Of a stretch of 64,000 nt of DNA, positions 9,365-18,902 are shown in pieces; the stretch's first letter is position 1; every line of letters starts with the position of its first letter. The DNA comes from CAVSCD01 sp963726335 (GTDB taxonomy: Bacteria; Acidobacteriota; Aminicenantia; Aminicenantales; UBA8522): contig CAVSCD010000002.1 of NCBI GenBank assembly GCA_963726335.1, positions 310,001-374,000 of the forward strand, read 5' to 3'. Below the pieces are notes generated by a model. That model saw nothing but the letters and a program-made list of their open reading frames with translations. It ran no database searches and was not told the DNA's origin. The translations under genes were made by a program, and so were the position numbers.

Positions 9365-12300
9365 TTATTTCCCTTCCACCCGCTTGATCAGCTCCAGGGA
9401 AGAATTGATCAGGATGTCCTCGCACTTCGGGCTGAAGCGCGTCATCAGGGCCGTGTAGCCGCCCTCTTTATATTCCTCGGCCGTCGGGATGTAGCCGCCC
9501 ATCCCGCCGGCGACGCCGAAGACGAACGTCTTGTCCAGGGGCGAGCGCTGCTTAACCTTGAGGCCGATCTCGGAAAAAACCTCGCAGGGAAAAGTCACGA
9601 ACACGCCGTCGCCGAGGCGGGCGGCGTATTGCTTGGCCCGGACGGGCGGCGGGTTGGGATTCTTCTCGACCCAGCGGGAACAGTCGACGGCCAGTCCGGA
9701 CAGGAAAACATCGACCTTGTAATTGTCGAGGACCCGCCGGCCGAGCTCGGCGCCTTTGGCCTCGGCGGCCGCCAGGTTCGTCCGGGCGGTCGCGCTCCAG
9801 GCCTCGGCGTCCTTCGCCGTCATGGGATAGGTCGTCCTGAGCGGCAGGTCGACGAACCCGGAAGCCGCCCGGATGTCCGGGTTGGCCGAGGTCGCGATGC
9901 CGGGCAGGGCCCCGGCGACGGCGGCCGCCATCTGTTTACCTTTGACCTCGGCGTACCAGAAGCTGCGGATGGGCATCTCCGCGCCGACGGCCGAGAGCTC
10001 GGCCGTGTAGCCGACCTTGACGTCGCCCTGGGCCGACTGGAAGAAGGCCGCCCAGACGTTCCGGCCGAAGGACCGCTTGATGTCCCGGATCGCGTAATGC
10101 GGCCAGTCTTCCGTAAGCTCCAGGTTATGGAGGCTGAGGGTCGAGGGATGGCAGCCGTAGTTGAAAGCGACGCCCAGGAGCTTGCCCTGGGCATCCTCGA
10201 CCTTGATGAGCCCGACCTCGGGGTCGGGGTGAAGTCCGCCGTATCCGAGGCGGCGGTCGTTACGGCCAAGCTCCAGGACGGCCGCGGAGCCGGTCCCGAC
10301 CCGGCCCGGGATGCGCCCGCGCCAGGCGTCGACGGCGCTTTTGGCCGCGCGGTTGATGACGAGATCGACATAGGACGGACCGGCGCCGCCGACGTCCGGG
10401 CCGGAGTGCGTGTGCGTGCAGCTGATGAGGATGTTGTCCGGCGGGATCCCGGTCTCGGCGCTGATTTTGGCCCTGATCTTCTCCTGGTGCTCAAACCCGA
10501 AGTTGATGATCCCCAGGGTCATCATAACGACCGATGTCTTGTCCGCGGCCTCGATCACCAGGCTCCGGGCGTAGAGGTCGTCGTGCACGCCGGTCGAGAC
10601 GCCCTTTCGGGCATAGCCGGCCATGGGGACGCCGACGGGCGGCGTGATGATCTCTTCGCCCAGGCCGACTTTGACGGAGGCCGCCGCGGCGGACGGGACT
10701 GCGGCCGCTTGTCCGTCCTTGAATTCCTCGCGGACGCCGCCGACCTCGACGGGACGGTTGTATTCGCGAGCGACCTGGCGGACGTGATCCTTGAATTCCG
10801 CCGCTGTCTTGTTCACCGATCCCTCGCTCCAGCCGGCCGCGAGCAAGTATTCGTAGGCCAGGTCGGACGTCCGCGGGAGCGCCAGGAGATGGTTGCCGCC
10901 GAATTCGGCGGTGGAACGGTAGTCTGGAGCGTAATTTTCCTTGACGACGAGGGCCGTCCCCAGGAACTTGACGAGGAGGCGCGTGGCGAACTGCTTCTGG
11001 ACGTCCGGGTCGAAAATGTCAACGTCCCGGGCCAACGACATCAGGGCGCCGCCTTCCCTGACGAGCTCGGATTCGTTCGTCAGCTTGCGGATGCCGCAGC
11101 CGAGGCGGACGTCGGGAGCGGCCGGCTCGAACTTGAGAAACCGGACCCGGACCGTGGAATAGCTTTTCCCCTTGTAAGCTGAATAGAGCTGCTCGAGCTC
11201 GTATTCGCCCCGGCCGGTCCTCCAGCCCATGGTGCGGACGCGGACCGTGCTCCGGAGCGGGCCGTTCGACACGACGTCGAAGGCGTAGCGCGTATCCTTG
11301 AGCTGACCCTGGCCGCGGGCCGGGCTGAACCGGGGGCGGGACGGCGAATCGGGTTTCGCCGGGTCCTCGAACAGGCAGACACCGCCGGCGCCGAAGGTGT
11401 CCTCGACGGTCATGATGTCGTTCCCGTGTTCCGACCCCGCCGTATAGCCGGAGATGTTGAGCGTGTTCTCGTGGTTGGCGACGAGCATCGGCTGCCGCTT
11501 GCCGTAGAGGTCGACGTCCGTCGGGTACCAGAGCTTCCAGCCCATGGTCTTCGATTCCCACCAGGGGACGGTGCGGCGGCCGTAGTTCCCGAGCTCGGCG
11601 TGGGTCTGGTGCTCGAACATCCCCCGGTCGCCGGCGCCGAAGTAGACGTAAAAGGTCTTGATCTCGAGCGGTTCGAACCCGCTCATGAAGACCAGCTCGT
11701 CCCAGACGCCGTCCTTGTCGAGGTCGTCGACCTGGTAAGGAATGAGATGGCCGTTCGTCTCTTTGAACGTCACGCCGCTCCCGATGCGCTTCGCTTCCGC
11801 CTTGGAGGGATCGGGCTGGGAAGCGAGCGCCGGGTCGACCACGAAGATCTCGTGTTCGCCGAAGCTGATGTCGGGGAATTCGCCGCGGGTGATGACGATC
11901 GGGCTGTCCTGGCGGGCGGCGGGGAGCGGGTTGGCGACCTCGACCCGGACGCGATGGCGGGGCGCCCAATCTCCCTCCGTGTACCAGCCCGGGGATGGGG
12001 CCGGTGCGCCGGCCTCGTGGATGATCCGGACATCCTTGAACAGGCAGGCGTAGGTGCCGTCACCCGGGCCGCGAAGCCTGAGGCCGACAGCGCCCCCGTG
12101 CAGGGGCGCCTGGTCCTTGTCCTCGCCTTCGCAGACGACGGTACCGTTGACCTTGAGCCAGAGGCGGCTGTCGCGGCGGCCGAACTCGACCTCGTACCAG
12201 GCTTCCGAGGCGGCGATGTCTTCGGCTTCGGCGAGCATCACGTCCCCCGGATGCCGCTTGATGAAGGAGTATGGCTGGTGGAAGGCGGTGTGGAAGGCGG

Positions 12301-12691
12301 CCATATAGTCGGCGACAGCGCCCGTCGTGAAGACACCCATCGCCCCGTCCGACTGGGCGGGAAGGGCGGCCGGTCCGCCGGTGTCCTTGTCCGATATCGA
12401 AATCATGACGATATTGACGCCCTTGGCCTGGAGAGGCCTGGCCGAGAACCGGAGGACGATGTTCTTCTCGAACCGGTCCGGCGAGACGAGCGTGATCCCT
12501 TTGGAATCCTTCCCCTCGAAAAGGCGCAGGGCTTTTTCGGCGGCGTCGACCTCGGCGGTCCCGATGCCGACCAGGGTCCACCGGGAGAGCTCCTCGGGCG
12601 TATAGATCTTCTGTGTCTGCGCCGCCAGGGGCGGACACGATATCGCGGCGATGATCAAGAGCGGGATCAGCCTATGGATGGGCTTCGACAT
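9365..12691 (-). CDS. Three-part secreted protein: concanavalin-like domain + DUF4861 + ceramidase-like domain
   Basis: An 1108-residue protein. After a Sec signal ending LAAQ come: a concanavalin-A-like sandwich (about 25-215) resembling DUF1080/DUF1961 glycan-binding modules; a DUF4861 domain (about 235-655; HRVRVEVANPL, PYQVDDLDKDGVWDELVF, PWWESKTMGWKLWYP); and a ceramidase-family domain (about 668-1105; STGVHDDLYARSLVI, SCTHTHSGPD, NYGCHPSTL). The nucleophile motif is altered to QGDVKVGYT, Lys in place of Ser. DUF4861 proteins are frequent in pectin or rhamnogalacturonan loci. An AAGGAGG site 7 bases before the ATG supports the start. It is the first gene of an operon with the following heparinase. 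Confidence 0.82.
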   Translation of the reverse strand: MSKPIHRLIPLLIIAAISCPPLAAQTQKIYTPEELSRWTLVGIGTAEVDAAEKALRLFEGKDSKGITLVSPDRFEKNIVLRFSARPLQAKGVNIVMISISDKDTGGPAALPAQSDGAMGVFTTGAVADYMAAFHTAFHQPYSFIKRHPGDVMLAEAEDIAASEAWYEVEFGRRDSRLWLKVNGTVVCEGEDKDQAPLHGGAVGLRLRGPGDGTYACLFKDVRIIHEAGAPAPSPGWYTEGDWAPRHRVRVEVANPLPAARQDSPIVITRGEFPDISFGEHEIFVVDPALASQPDPSKAEAKRIGSGVTFKETNGHLIPYQVDDLDKDGVWDELVFMSGFEPLEIKTFYVYFGAGDRGMFEHQTHAELGNYGRRTVPWWESKTMGWKLWYPTDVDLYGKRQPMLVANHENTLNISGYTAGSEHGNDIMTVEDTFGAGGVCLFEDPAKPDSPSRPRFSPARGQGQLKDTRYAFDVVSNGPLRSTVRVRTMGWRTGRGEYELEQLYSAYKGKSYSTVRVRFLKFEPAAPDVRLGCGIRKLTNESELVREGGALMSLARDVDIFDPDVQKQFATRLLVKFLGTALVVKENYAPDYRSTAEFGGNHLLALPRTSDLAYEYLLAAGWSEGSVNKTAAEFKDHVRQVAREYNRPVEVGGVREEFKDGQAAAVPSAAAASVKVGLGEEIITPPVGVPMAGYARKGVSTGVHDDLYARSLVIEAADKTSVVMMTLGIINFGFEHQEKIRAKISAETGIPPDNILISCTHTHSGPDVGGAGPSYVDLVINRAAKSAVDAWRGRIPGRVGTGSAAVLELGRNDRRLGYGGLHPDPEVGLIKVEDAQGKLLGVAFNYGCHPSTLSLHNLELTEDWPHYAIRDIKRSFGRNVWAAFFQSAQGDVKVGYTAELSAVGAEMPIRSFWYAEVKGKQMAAAVAGALPGIATSANPDIRAASGFVDLPLRTTYPMTAKDAEAWSATARTNLAAAEAKGAELGRRVLDNYKVDVFLSGLAVDCSRWVEKNPNPPPVRAKQYAARLGDGVFVTFPCEVFSEIGLKVKQRSPLDKTFVFGVAGGMGGYIPTAEEYKEGGYTALMTRFSPKCEDILINSSLELIKRVEGK

Positions 12692-12867
12692 TCTCGGCCT
12701 CCTTGTCGACCGTGACGATAGAAAAGATTCTATCCGTTATCCCGACTCTTGAAAAGTGAATTCGGACGGTGGCTTTCTTCCCGAGCTTGGCGAAGGGACG
12801 GCGAGTCCGCTAAAGGGAAGTTCGAGATGGCGCGGCCGGGTGAGGTCCGACCCGGTTTGAATTCAGG

Positions 12868-13875
12868 TCAATTTCCGTTCAGGGCCGGCGTGGGGCAGCT
12901 CAACTCCCGCTGGATCTTATCCTTCACCCTATTGACGACGAACTCTTTGGCAACCCGCACGGCGCTATTCACGGCCTTGGAATTGGACCGGCCATGGCCG
13001 ACGATGCACACGCCGTCGATCCCGAGGAGATGGGCGCCTCCATATTCGGAATAATCAACCTTCTTATAGATCTTCTTGAGATGCCTGTTCATCAAGAAGA
13101 GACCGATTCGAGCCAGGAAGTTCTTCATCACCTCATGCTTGACCATGGAGACCAGCGCTTCGCTGAGGCCTTCGCTGGCCTTCAAGGCCACATTCCCTGT
13201 AAACCCATCGCTGACGATGACATCCACCTTTCCTGAGTAGATATCCTGACCTTCGACGTTGCCGATGAAATTCAAAGGAGCGGACTTGAGCCTCTCAAAA
13301 GCCTCCCGGGTCAGGTCGTTTCCCTTCGAGATTTCTTCGCCGATACTCATCAACCCGATTCGCGGATTCTTGATGCCGAGATTGCCTTCCATGAAAATCC
13401 GGCCCATGACGGCGAATTGCTCCAGATGACGGGGAAGACAGTTGGCATTGGCCCCGACATCGATCAGGAGGGTCAAGCCCTTCGGAGCCGGGATGAGCAG
13501 GGCCAGGGCCGGCCGGTCCACGCCGTTTAAGGACCCCATTATTCTTTTGGAAAAATAGACGACCGCGGCCGTATTGCCCATGCTCACAAAGGCGTCGGCG
13601 GCCTTGTCCTTGACGAGCTGCGCCCCCACGAGAATGGAGGATTTCTTCTTTTTCCTTAAAGAATAGATCTTTTCTCCCATGCCGATCGCGTCCGGCGCAT
13701 CGACGATGGTGACTCTCGATTTGCCGCCCGGGAGCTTGTCGAGTTCCTTTTTAATGACTCCTTCAATCCCCACGAGCAGGACTTCGAGGTCATAATCTTC
13801 AGCCGCCCTGACCGCTCCGGCCACTGTCACCTTGGGACCGAAATCGCCGCCCATGGCATCGACAGCAATCTTCAT
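12868..13875 (-). CDS. plsX: Phosphate acyltransferase PlsX
   Basis: A 335-residue protein matching PlsX along its full length: N-terminal KIAVDAMGGDFGP, then GNTAAVVYFSKRIMG, LIDVGANANCLPRHLEQFA and a C-terminal GVCIVGHGRSNSKAVNSAV. PlsX converts acyl-ACP to acyl-phosphate for PlsY in phospholipid synthesis and acts as a peripheral cytoplasmic enzyme. The usual rpmF/fab neighbours are absent and it stands alone between the glycan locus and a ZIP transporter. The start at 13875 has an A/G-rich AAGAAGAA upstream. This is the only clear housekeeping gene in the window. Confidence 0.95.
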   Translation of the reverse strand: MKIAVDAMGGDFGPKVTVAGAVRAAEDYDLEVLLVGIEGVIKKELDKLPGGKSRVTIVDAPDAIGMGEKIYSLRKKKKSSILVGAQLVKDKAADAFVSMGNTAAVVYFSKRIMGSLNGVDRPALALLIPAPKGLTLLIDVGANANCLPRHLEQFAVMGRIFMEGNLGIKNPRIGLMSIGEEISKGNDLTREAFERLKSAPLNFIGNVEGQDIYSGKVDVIVSDGFTGNVALKASEGLSEALVSMVKHEVMKNFLARIGLFLMNRHLKKIYKKVDYSEYGGAHLLGIDGVCIVGHGRSNSKAVNSAVRVAKEFVVNRVKDKIQRELSCPTPALNGN

Positions 13876-13949
13876 ATATTTCTTCTTTCTTATTCATTTT
13901 ACCACCCGGAGGCTCAGATTCCTAGGCGCCGGGTCGGCGGGCGGTCAGG

Positions 13950-14756
13950 TCAAAGGAACATCAGCAGGCTCACCGCCATCACCGCCATGCCGGCGGACAG
14001 CCCGTAGATGGCCAGATGATGCTCTCCGTACTTCTCGGCGGCCGGCAACAACTCGTCGAGCGAGATATAGACCATGATGCCGGCCACCAGTCCGAAGACG
14101 ATGCCGAACATCGTCTCTCCGATAAAGGCGCGGAGCAGGAAATAGCCGATGAGCGCGCCGACCGGCTCGCTGAGCCCCGACAGGAACGAGAGACCGAAGG
14201 CCTTTTTCCGGCTGCCGGTCGCGTAGTAGACCGGCACCGAGACGGCGATCCCCTCGGGGATGTTGTGGATGGCGATGGCGACGGCGATGCTGACCCCCAG
14301 CCTTGGGTCCTGCAGGCCGCCGATGAAGGTCGCGAGCCCTTCGGGGAAGTTGTGGATGGCGATGGCGAGCGCCGAGAAAAGGCCCATCCGCAGCAGAGCC
14401 TTTTGCTCGGCCGCGCCGGCCGGCGCGTCGCCCACCTCGCGGAGCTCGTGCGGGTTCTCGAACGCCGGAACCAGCTTGTCGATCAGGCCGATCAGGGCGA
14501 AGCCCGCGAAAAAGGCCAGCGCCGTGAGCCAGCTGCCCGCCCGTTCGCCGTGGGCCGAAACCAGGTGATCCTTCGCCTGGGCGAACATCTCCACGAGCGA
14601 GACATAGATCATCACCCCCGCCGAGAACCCGAGCGAGAGCGCCAGAAAACGATGATCGAGCCTCTTGGCGAAGAAGGCCAGCGCGCTCCCGACGCCGGTG
14701 GCCAGGCCGGCCAGGAGGGTCAGCCCGAAGGCGAATAGGACGTTTTCCCAGGACAT
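13950..14756 (-). CDS. zupT: ZIP-family divalent metal transporter (ZupT-like)
   Basis: About 268 residues from MSWENVLFAFGLTLLAG. This start is preferred over one 72 bases upstream because GGGAGG lies 7-8 bases before it. Eight hydrophobic helices are visible. The conserved ZIP metal-binding helices are AIAIHNFPEGLATFIGG (about 165) and AVAIAIHNIPEGIAVSVP (about 195), both HNxPEG. ZupT proteins import Zn, Fe or Mn across the inner membrane. The acidic/His-containing cytoplasmic loop between helices 3 and 4 is short. Regulation is not evident. Confidence 0.92.
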   Translation of the reverse strand: MSWENVLFAFGLTLLAGLATGVGSALAFFAKRLDHRFLALSLGFSAGVMIYVSLVEMFAQAKDHLVSAHGERAGSWLTALAFFAGFALIGLIDKLVPAFENPHELREVGDAPAGAAEQKALLRMGLFSALAIAIHNFPEGLATFIGGLQDPRLGVSIAVAIAIHNIPEGIAVSVPVYYATGSRKKAFGLSFLSGLSEPVGALIGYFLLRAFIGETMFGIVFGLVAGIMVYISLDELLPAAEKYGEHHLAIYGLSAGMAVMAVSLLMFL

Positions 14757-14959
14757 TCGGCTACCTCCCGCCGGCAGGCTCCATACAAAGAGATTTATCG
14801 TATCACAATTAACGGCCCCCCACCCCAAGAGGTGAGGAAAACCCGCGAAAAATGGCCGCTGAATTCATCCATAGGGGGGGTGGCCTCAAGGGAAGAGAAG
14901 CACTATTGATAGGATGACATGAAAGGAAGATTCCTGTTTCCCAGGCGGCCGGAGTCTCG

Positions 14960-16690
14960 ATGATCCCGCAACAGACCAAGATCCTGTGCGTCGATGACGA
15001 TCCCGTCAGCCTGAAGCTTCTCCGGCATGTCCTGTCGTCCTGGGGCTGCGAGATCTTCGAGGCGAAGTCCGGCAAGGAAGCCCTGGACATCATCGGCCGG
15101 GAGAATATCGACCTCGTTCTGCTCGATGTCGTCATGCCGGGGATGGACGGCTATGAGGTCTGCAAGTCTATCAAAGGGTCCGAGAGGACGAGAAACATCC
15201 CGGTCGTCATGATCACCGGCCTGATCTCCAAGGAGGACCGGATCAAGGGGATCGAGGCCGGCGCCGAAGAGTTCCTGACGAAGCCTTTCGACGCGGCCGA
15301 GGTCCGCGCCCGGATCAAGATGCTCCTCAAGACCAGGAACCAGAACGAGAGGCGGACGGGCGAGATCCTCGTCGAACTCGGATTGATCAACGAGCAGCAG
15401 CTTCAGGCGGCCTTGAAGATCTCGAAGGAGAAGAAGGTCAAGGTGGGGGAAGCGCTCTATTCCATGGGAGCCTTGAGCCGGGATGGTATCTACTGGGGGT
15501 TGAGCAACCAGCTGCATATGACCTATATCGAGCTGTCTTCCGAAATGGTCGACAGGGACCTCATTCGGGAATTCCCGCTCGACGTTCTCAAGCAGTGGCA
15601 ATGCCTTCCCCTCTATGAGACGAATACCGAGATCCACTTCGCGCTCGCCGACCCCACCGACCGGAAGAGCGTGGCGGCCGTCGAGAGCTTGAGGCCGGGG
15701 AAGACGGTCCAACTCCATCTCGGGCTGCCCGAGAAGATCGCCGACGTTCTCGGCGACTGCGAAAGAGAGATCGCCCAGACGCCTCCGCCGTCCGGGCAAC
15801 CGCCGTGTCCGGGTGAGCCTGTCCCCTCCTCGCCGGGCGGCGTCGTTCCGTCCGGGGCGGCCCCAGACTCCGCCGGAGCCTGGGATGGCCTCGCGGACGC
15901 GCTGCTGTCGATGCCTCAAAACGCCGTTTGCTGGCTCCACGAAACAGCCCCTGGCTGCCGCCTCCTGACGCAGAAGGGATCGGACTTCGAGCCCGCCGGG
16001 GAATTTCCGGCTGAAGTCTATTCCCCGTTCCGGGCCCGGGCAGGATCCTATCCGTCGGCCCGCTTCCGCAGAGGCGGCGCCATCACGGTCGTATCGGACA
16101 GGTCCCGAGTCAAGCCGGCCGCTTTCAAGACCCACCTGGTCGATGCCGTCAACGGAGGCTTCGTCCGCCTCGAGCGCATACCGGTGTTTTCGTCGGCAGC
16201 CTTCGAGGGGGCCTATCCCCACGTTCCCTCTCTCGTGGCCGAGGCCGGGAACGCTTTCGAGGATCATCGCCGCCTGGTCGTCGGCGGGCCGGACAAGATC
16301 TTCATCAAGCAGCTCGGCTATTCCCTGTTGATGAAACGCTTTCGCCCGGCGGATTTCCCCCCCGTCGTCTGCCTCGAGAAAGAACCCGATATCTATCTTC
16401 CCGGGGCCGCGCAGCTATCCGGTTCCCGATGGGACCTCGGGATCTTTCTGAAAAGCCTGGGGGAGGAGGTTTCGCCGTTCGTTTTTTGCGAGTCGGACGC
16501 CCTTGAACCGGAGTCCATCGCCGCCTGCCTGTCGGGATTCCTGGCTGGCCGGCTGAACAAGGTCATCTTGTGCCTTCCGTCGGCCTCGGCCGAGGCGATG
16601 CGGGAGGCTCTGGCCGGCTATCTGGATCGGCCCCCAAAAGGCTTCAGGGCCGTTTTCATCGAGGCCTCCCGGCTGCAAGCCATCGGCTAA
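14960..16690 (+). CDS. Response regulator fused to MshEN domain and a degenerate PilT/GspE-like ATPase
   Basis: 576 residues. REC domain at 1-125 (CVDDDP acidic pocket, phospho-Asp in LLDVVMPG, KPFD). An MshEN/GspE N-terminal domain at about 130-270 (ILVELGLINEQQLQAAL, LYETNTEIHFALADPTD) could bind cyclic di-GMP. After a Pro-rich linker, about 390-576 runs parallel in layout to the PilT core downstream, but the Walker A segment reads VVGGPDKIFIKQL instead of GPTGSGKS, and the Asp and His boxes are lost. It is 13 bp before pilT, so probably co-transcribed. It may be a phosphorylation- and c-di-GMP-responsive non-hydrolysing partner of the pilus retraction motor. Confidence 0.8.
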   Translation: MIPQQTKILCVDDDPVSLKLLRHVLSSWGCEIFEAKSGKEALDIIGRENIDLVLLDVVMPGMDGYEVCKSIKGSERTRNIPVVMITGLISKEDRIKGIEAGAEEFLTKPFDAAEVRARIKMLLKTRNQNERRTGEILVELGLINEQQLQAALKISKEKKVKVGEALYSMGALSRDGIYWGLSNQLHMTYIELSSEMVDRDLIREFPLDVLKQWQCLPLYETNTEIHFALADPTDRKSVAAVESLRPGKTVQLHLGLPEKIADVLGDCEREIAQTPPPSGQPPCPGEPVPSSPGGVVPSGAAPDSAGAWDGLADALLSMPQNAVCWLHETAPGCRLLTQKGSDFEPAGEFPAEVYSPFRARAGSYPSARFRRGGAITVVSDRSRVKPAAFKTHLVDAVNGGFVRLERIPVFSSAAFEGAYPHVPSLVAEAGNAFEDHRRLVVGGPDKIFIKQLGYSLLMKRFRPADFPPVVCLEKEPDIYLPGAAQLSGSRWDLGIFLKSLGEEVSPFVFCESDALEPESIAACLSGFLAGRLNKVILCLPSASAEAMREALAGYLDRPPKGFRAVFIEASRLQAIG

Positions 16691-16703
16691 AAGAGTACGC
16701 ACC

Positions 16704-17783
16704 ATGCCAAAACTCGACTTCGCTCAACTCCTGATGACCACGATCGACCGGAAAGCGTCGGACCTTCATCTGACCGTCGGCGACCCGCCGATGCTCCGCC
16801 TTCACGGCTCCATCCAGCCCATGGATGAAAGCGCCCCGCCCCTCACCCAGGATGAGCTTCATGCGTCGTTCTACGATATCCTGACCGAGGACCAGCGCAA
16901 GCGGCTGGAGCGGGACAAGGAGCTCGACTTCGCGCTGGAATTGAAGAATGTCGGCCGGTTCCGGGTCAACGTCTTTTACACCCGGCGCGGCGAGGGGGCC
17001 GCCTTCCGGTACATCCCCTCCGAGATCAGGACCATGAAGGACCTCGGCCTGCCCGAGGAGACGCTCAAGGATATCTGCAACAAGAAGCAGGGACTGGTCA
17101 TCGTGACCGGACCGACGGGCAGCGGAAAATCGACGACGCTCGCGGCGATGGTCGATTACATCAACTCCACCCGGAAGGAGCATATCATCACCACCGAAGA
17201 CCCGATCGAATTCATCCACGAGCACAAGAAATGCATCGTCAATCAGCGGGAGGTCGGGTCGAGCACGCACACCTTCGCCAACGCCCTCCGGAGCGCGCTC
17301 CGCGAGGACCCGGACGTCATCCTGGTGGGAGAGATGCGCGACCTGGAAACGATTTCCCTCGCCCTGACCGCCGCCGAGACCGGGCACCTCGTCTTCGCCA
17401 CGCTCCATACGATCAGCGCGCCCAAGACCGTGGACCGGGTCATCGATGTCTTTCCCTCCGGGCAGCAGCCGCAGATCCGGACGATGTTCGCCGAGGTCAT
17501 CCTGGCCGTCATTTCGCAAGTCCTCCTCAAGAAAAAGGACGCCGGCGGCCGGATCGCCGCGCTGGAGATCATGATCGGAACGCCCGCCGTCAAGAGCCTG
17601 ATCCGGGAAGGCAAAGTCCATCAGATCATCTCGATCATCCAGACTTCCCAGAAATACGGCATGCAGAACATGGACCAGGTCCTCAAGAACCTGGTCATGA
17701 AGGGGCTGGTCGACCAGAACGAAGCCAAGATGTACGCGGGCAGCATGAGCCTGTTCGACGATCACATCAGCCGGGCCTGCTAG
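16704..17783 (+). CDS. pilT: Type IV pilus retraction ATPase PilT
   Basis: A 359-residue protein of normal PilT length. N-terminal PAS-like domain (ASDLHLTVGDPPMLRLHG), Walker A GPTGSGKST near residue 138, Asp box TTEDPIEF, Walker B VILVGEMRD, and His box TGHLVFATLHT. PilT hexamers hydrolyse ATP at the inner-membrane base of the type IV pilus to depolymerise pilin and drive twitching. It is the second gene of a three-gene operon, followed by a PilU-like paralogue 36 bp later. No pilin or assembly genes lie in this window. Confidence 0.95.
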   Translation: MPKLDFAQLLMTTIDRKASDLHLTVGDPPMLRLHGSIQPMDESAPPLTQDELHASFYDILTEDQRKRLERDKELDFALELKNVGRFRVNVFYTRRGEGAAFRYIPSEIRTMKDLGLPEETLKDICNKKQGLVIVTGPTGSGKSTTLAAMVDYINSTRKEHIITTEDPIEFIHEHKKCIVNQREVGSSTHTFANALRSALREDPDVILVGEMRDLETISLALTAAETGHLVFATLHTISAPKTVDRVIDVFPSGQQPQIRTMFAEVILAVISQVLLKKKDAGGRIAALEIMIGTPAVKSLIREGKVHQIISIIQTSQKYGMQNMDQVLKNLVMKGLVDQNEAKMYAGSMSLFDDHISRAC

Positions 17784-17819
17784 AGGATGAGCGCGTGACT
17801 CCCAAAAAAGGAACCCGCC

Positions 17820-18887
17820 ATGGACGAATTTGAAGTTACCGATTTGCTGCAGAAGATGGCCCGGGCCGGCGGTTCGGATATCTTCATCGCGGCCTGGGCG
17901 CCGCCGCGGATGAACGTCGAGGGAAAAACGCAGGATCTGACTCCCGACCCCCTGACGCCCGAGAGGGCGCAGAAGCTCATCCGTCAGCTCCTGACCGAGG
18001 AACAGTGGGCCGAGTTCAATAGGACCCGCGAGCTCAACATGGCCTTCTCGCTGCCCCAGGTGGCCCGCTTCCGGGTGAACGTCTATTTCCAGCGGGGGAC
18101 CGTGGCCGCCGTCATCCGGCAGATCAGGATGAAGATCCCCGGTTTCGAGGAGCTCCATCTGCCCCCCGTGCTGGCCGACCTCATCACGAGCCAGCGGGGG
18201 CTCATCCTGTTGACCGGAGCGACGGGCACGGGAAAATCGACGACCATGGCGGCGATGATCGACCACCGCGCCGCCGTGATGGAGGGGCACGTGGTCACCG
18301 TCGAGGATCCCATCGAGTATGTCTTCCAGCACCGCAAGAGCCTCATCACCCAGAGGGAGGTGGGGATCGACACCTTTTCCTTCAAGGAAGCGCTCAAGAA
18401 CACTCTCCGCCAGTCGCCGAACGTCATCTACATCGGCGAGCTGAGGGACACCGAGACGATGGAGTTTGCCCTCCATTCCGCGGAGACCGGCCACCTCGTG
18501 CTGGCCACCCTCCATTCGACGAACGCCTCCCAGACGATCGAGCGGATCCTCAACTTCTTCCCCAAGGACTATCACCAGCAGATCCTGCTCCAGCTCTCCT
18601 ATAACCTGAAAGCGATCGTCAGCCAGCGGCTCATCCCTTCCGAGTCCGGAATGCGCTGGCCGGTCCTCGAGATCCTGATCAACTCCGCGCTCGTCCAGGA
18701 GATCCTGCAGAAGGCCGAGCTCGGGCAGCTCAAGAGGGTCATGGAAAGCGGGCGGCAGGAGGGGATGCAGACGTTCGACCTCCACCTCAAGAAGCTGGTC
18801 GAACAGGGCATCATTTCCGAGGAGAAAGCCCTGACCTACGCCGACTCGCCGAGCGACCTCCGCCTCAAGCTGCGCGGGTTCGTGTAA
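17820..18887 (+). CDS. PilT/PilU-family ATPase
   Basis: A 355-residue paralogue of the upstream PilT, with all motifs intact: Walker A GATGTGKST, VEDPIEYVFQHRKS, Walker B NVIYIGELRD, and His box TGHLVLATLHST. A longer, more acidic C-terminal tail and divergence in the N-terminal domain fit a PilU-type accessory retraction motor, which in other bacteria acts with PilT. It closes the operon and converges on the broken ankyrin/PD40 gene with a 15-bp gap. Assignment to PilU rather than a second PilT rests on its position after pilT. Confidence 0.88.
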   Translation: MDEFEVTDLLQKMARAGGSDIFIAAWAPPRMNVEGKTQDLTPDPLTPERAQKLIRQLLTEEQWAEFNRTRELNMAFSLPQVARFRVNVYFQRGTVAAVIRQIRMKIPGFEELHLPPVLADLITSQRGLILLTGATGTGKSTTMAAMIDHRAAVMEGHVVTVEDPIEYVFQHRKSLITQREVGIDTFSFKEALKNTLRQSPNVIYIGELRDTETMEFALHSAETGHLVLATLHSTNASQTIERILNFFPKDYHQQILLQLSYNLKAIVSQRLIPSESGMRWPVLEILINSALVQEILQKAELGQLKRVMESGRQEGMQTFDLHLKKLVEQGIISEEKALTYADSPSDLRLKLRGFV

Positions 18888-18902
18888 GAAAACGAACGGG
18901 CC

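Noticed and set aside
6770..11182. A 1470-codon open frame on the plus strand
   Set aside because: It is antisense to two clear genes (heparinase and DUF4861/ceramidase), has no known motif and Val/Gly/Glu-Arg-rich shadow composition; high G+C creates such frames.
16656..18785. A 709-codon minus-strand frame
   Set aside because: Antisense to the two PilT-family genes; no ribosome site or domain, a codon-bias shadow.
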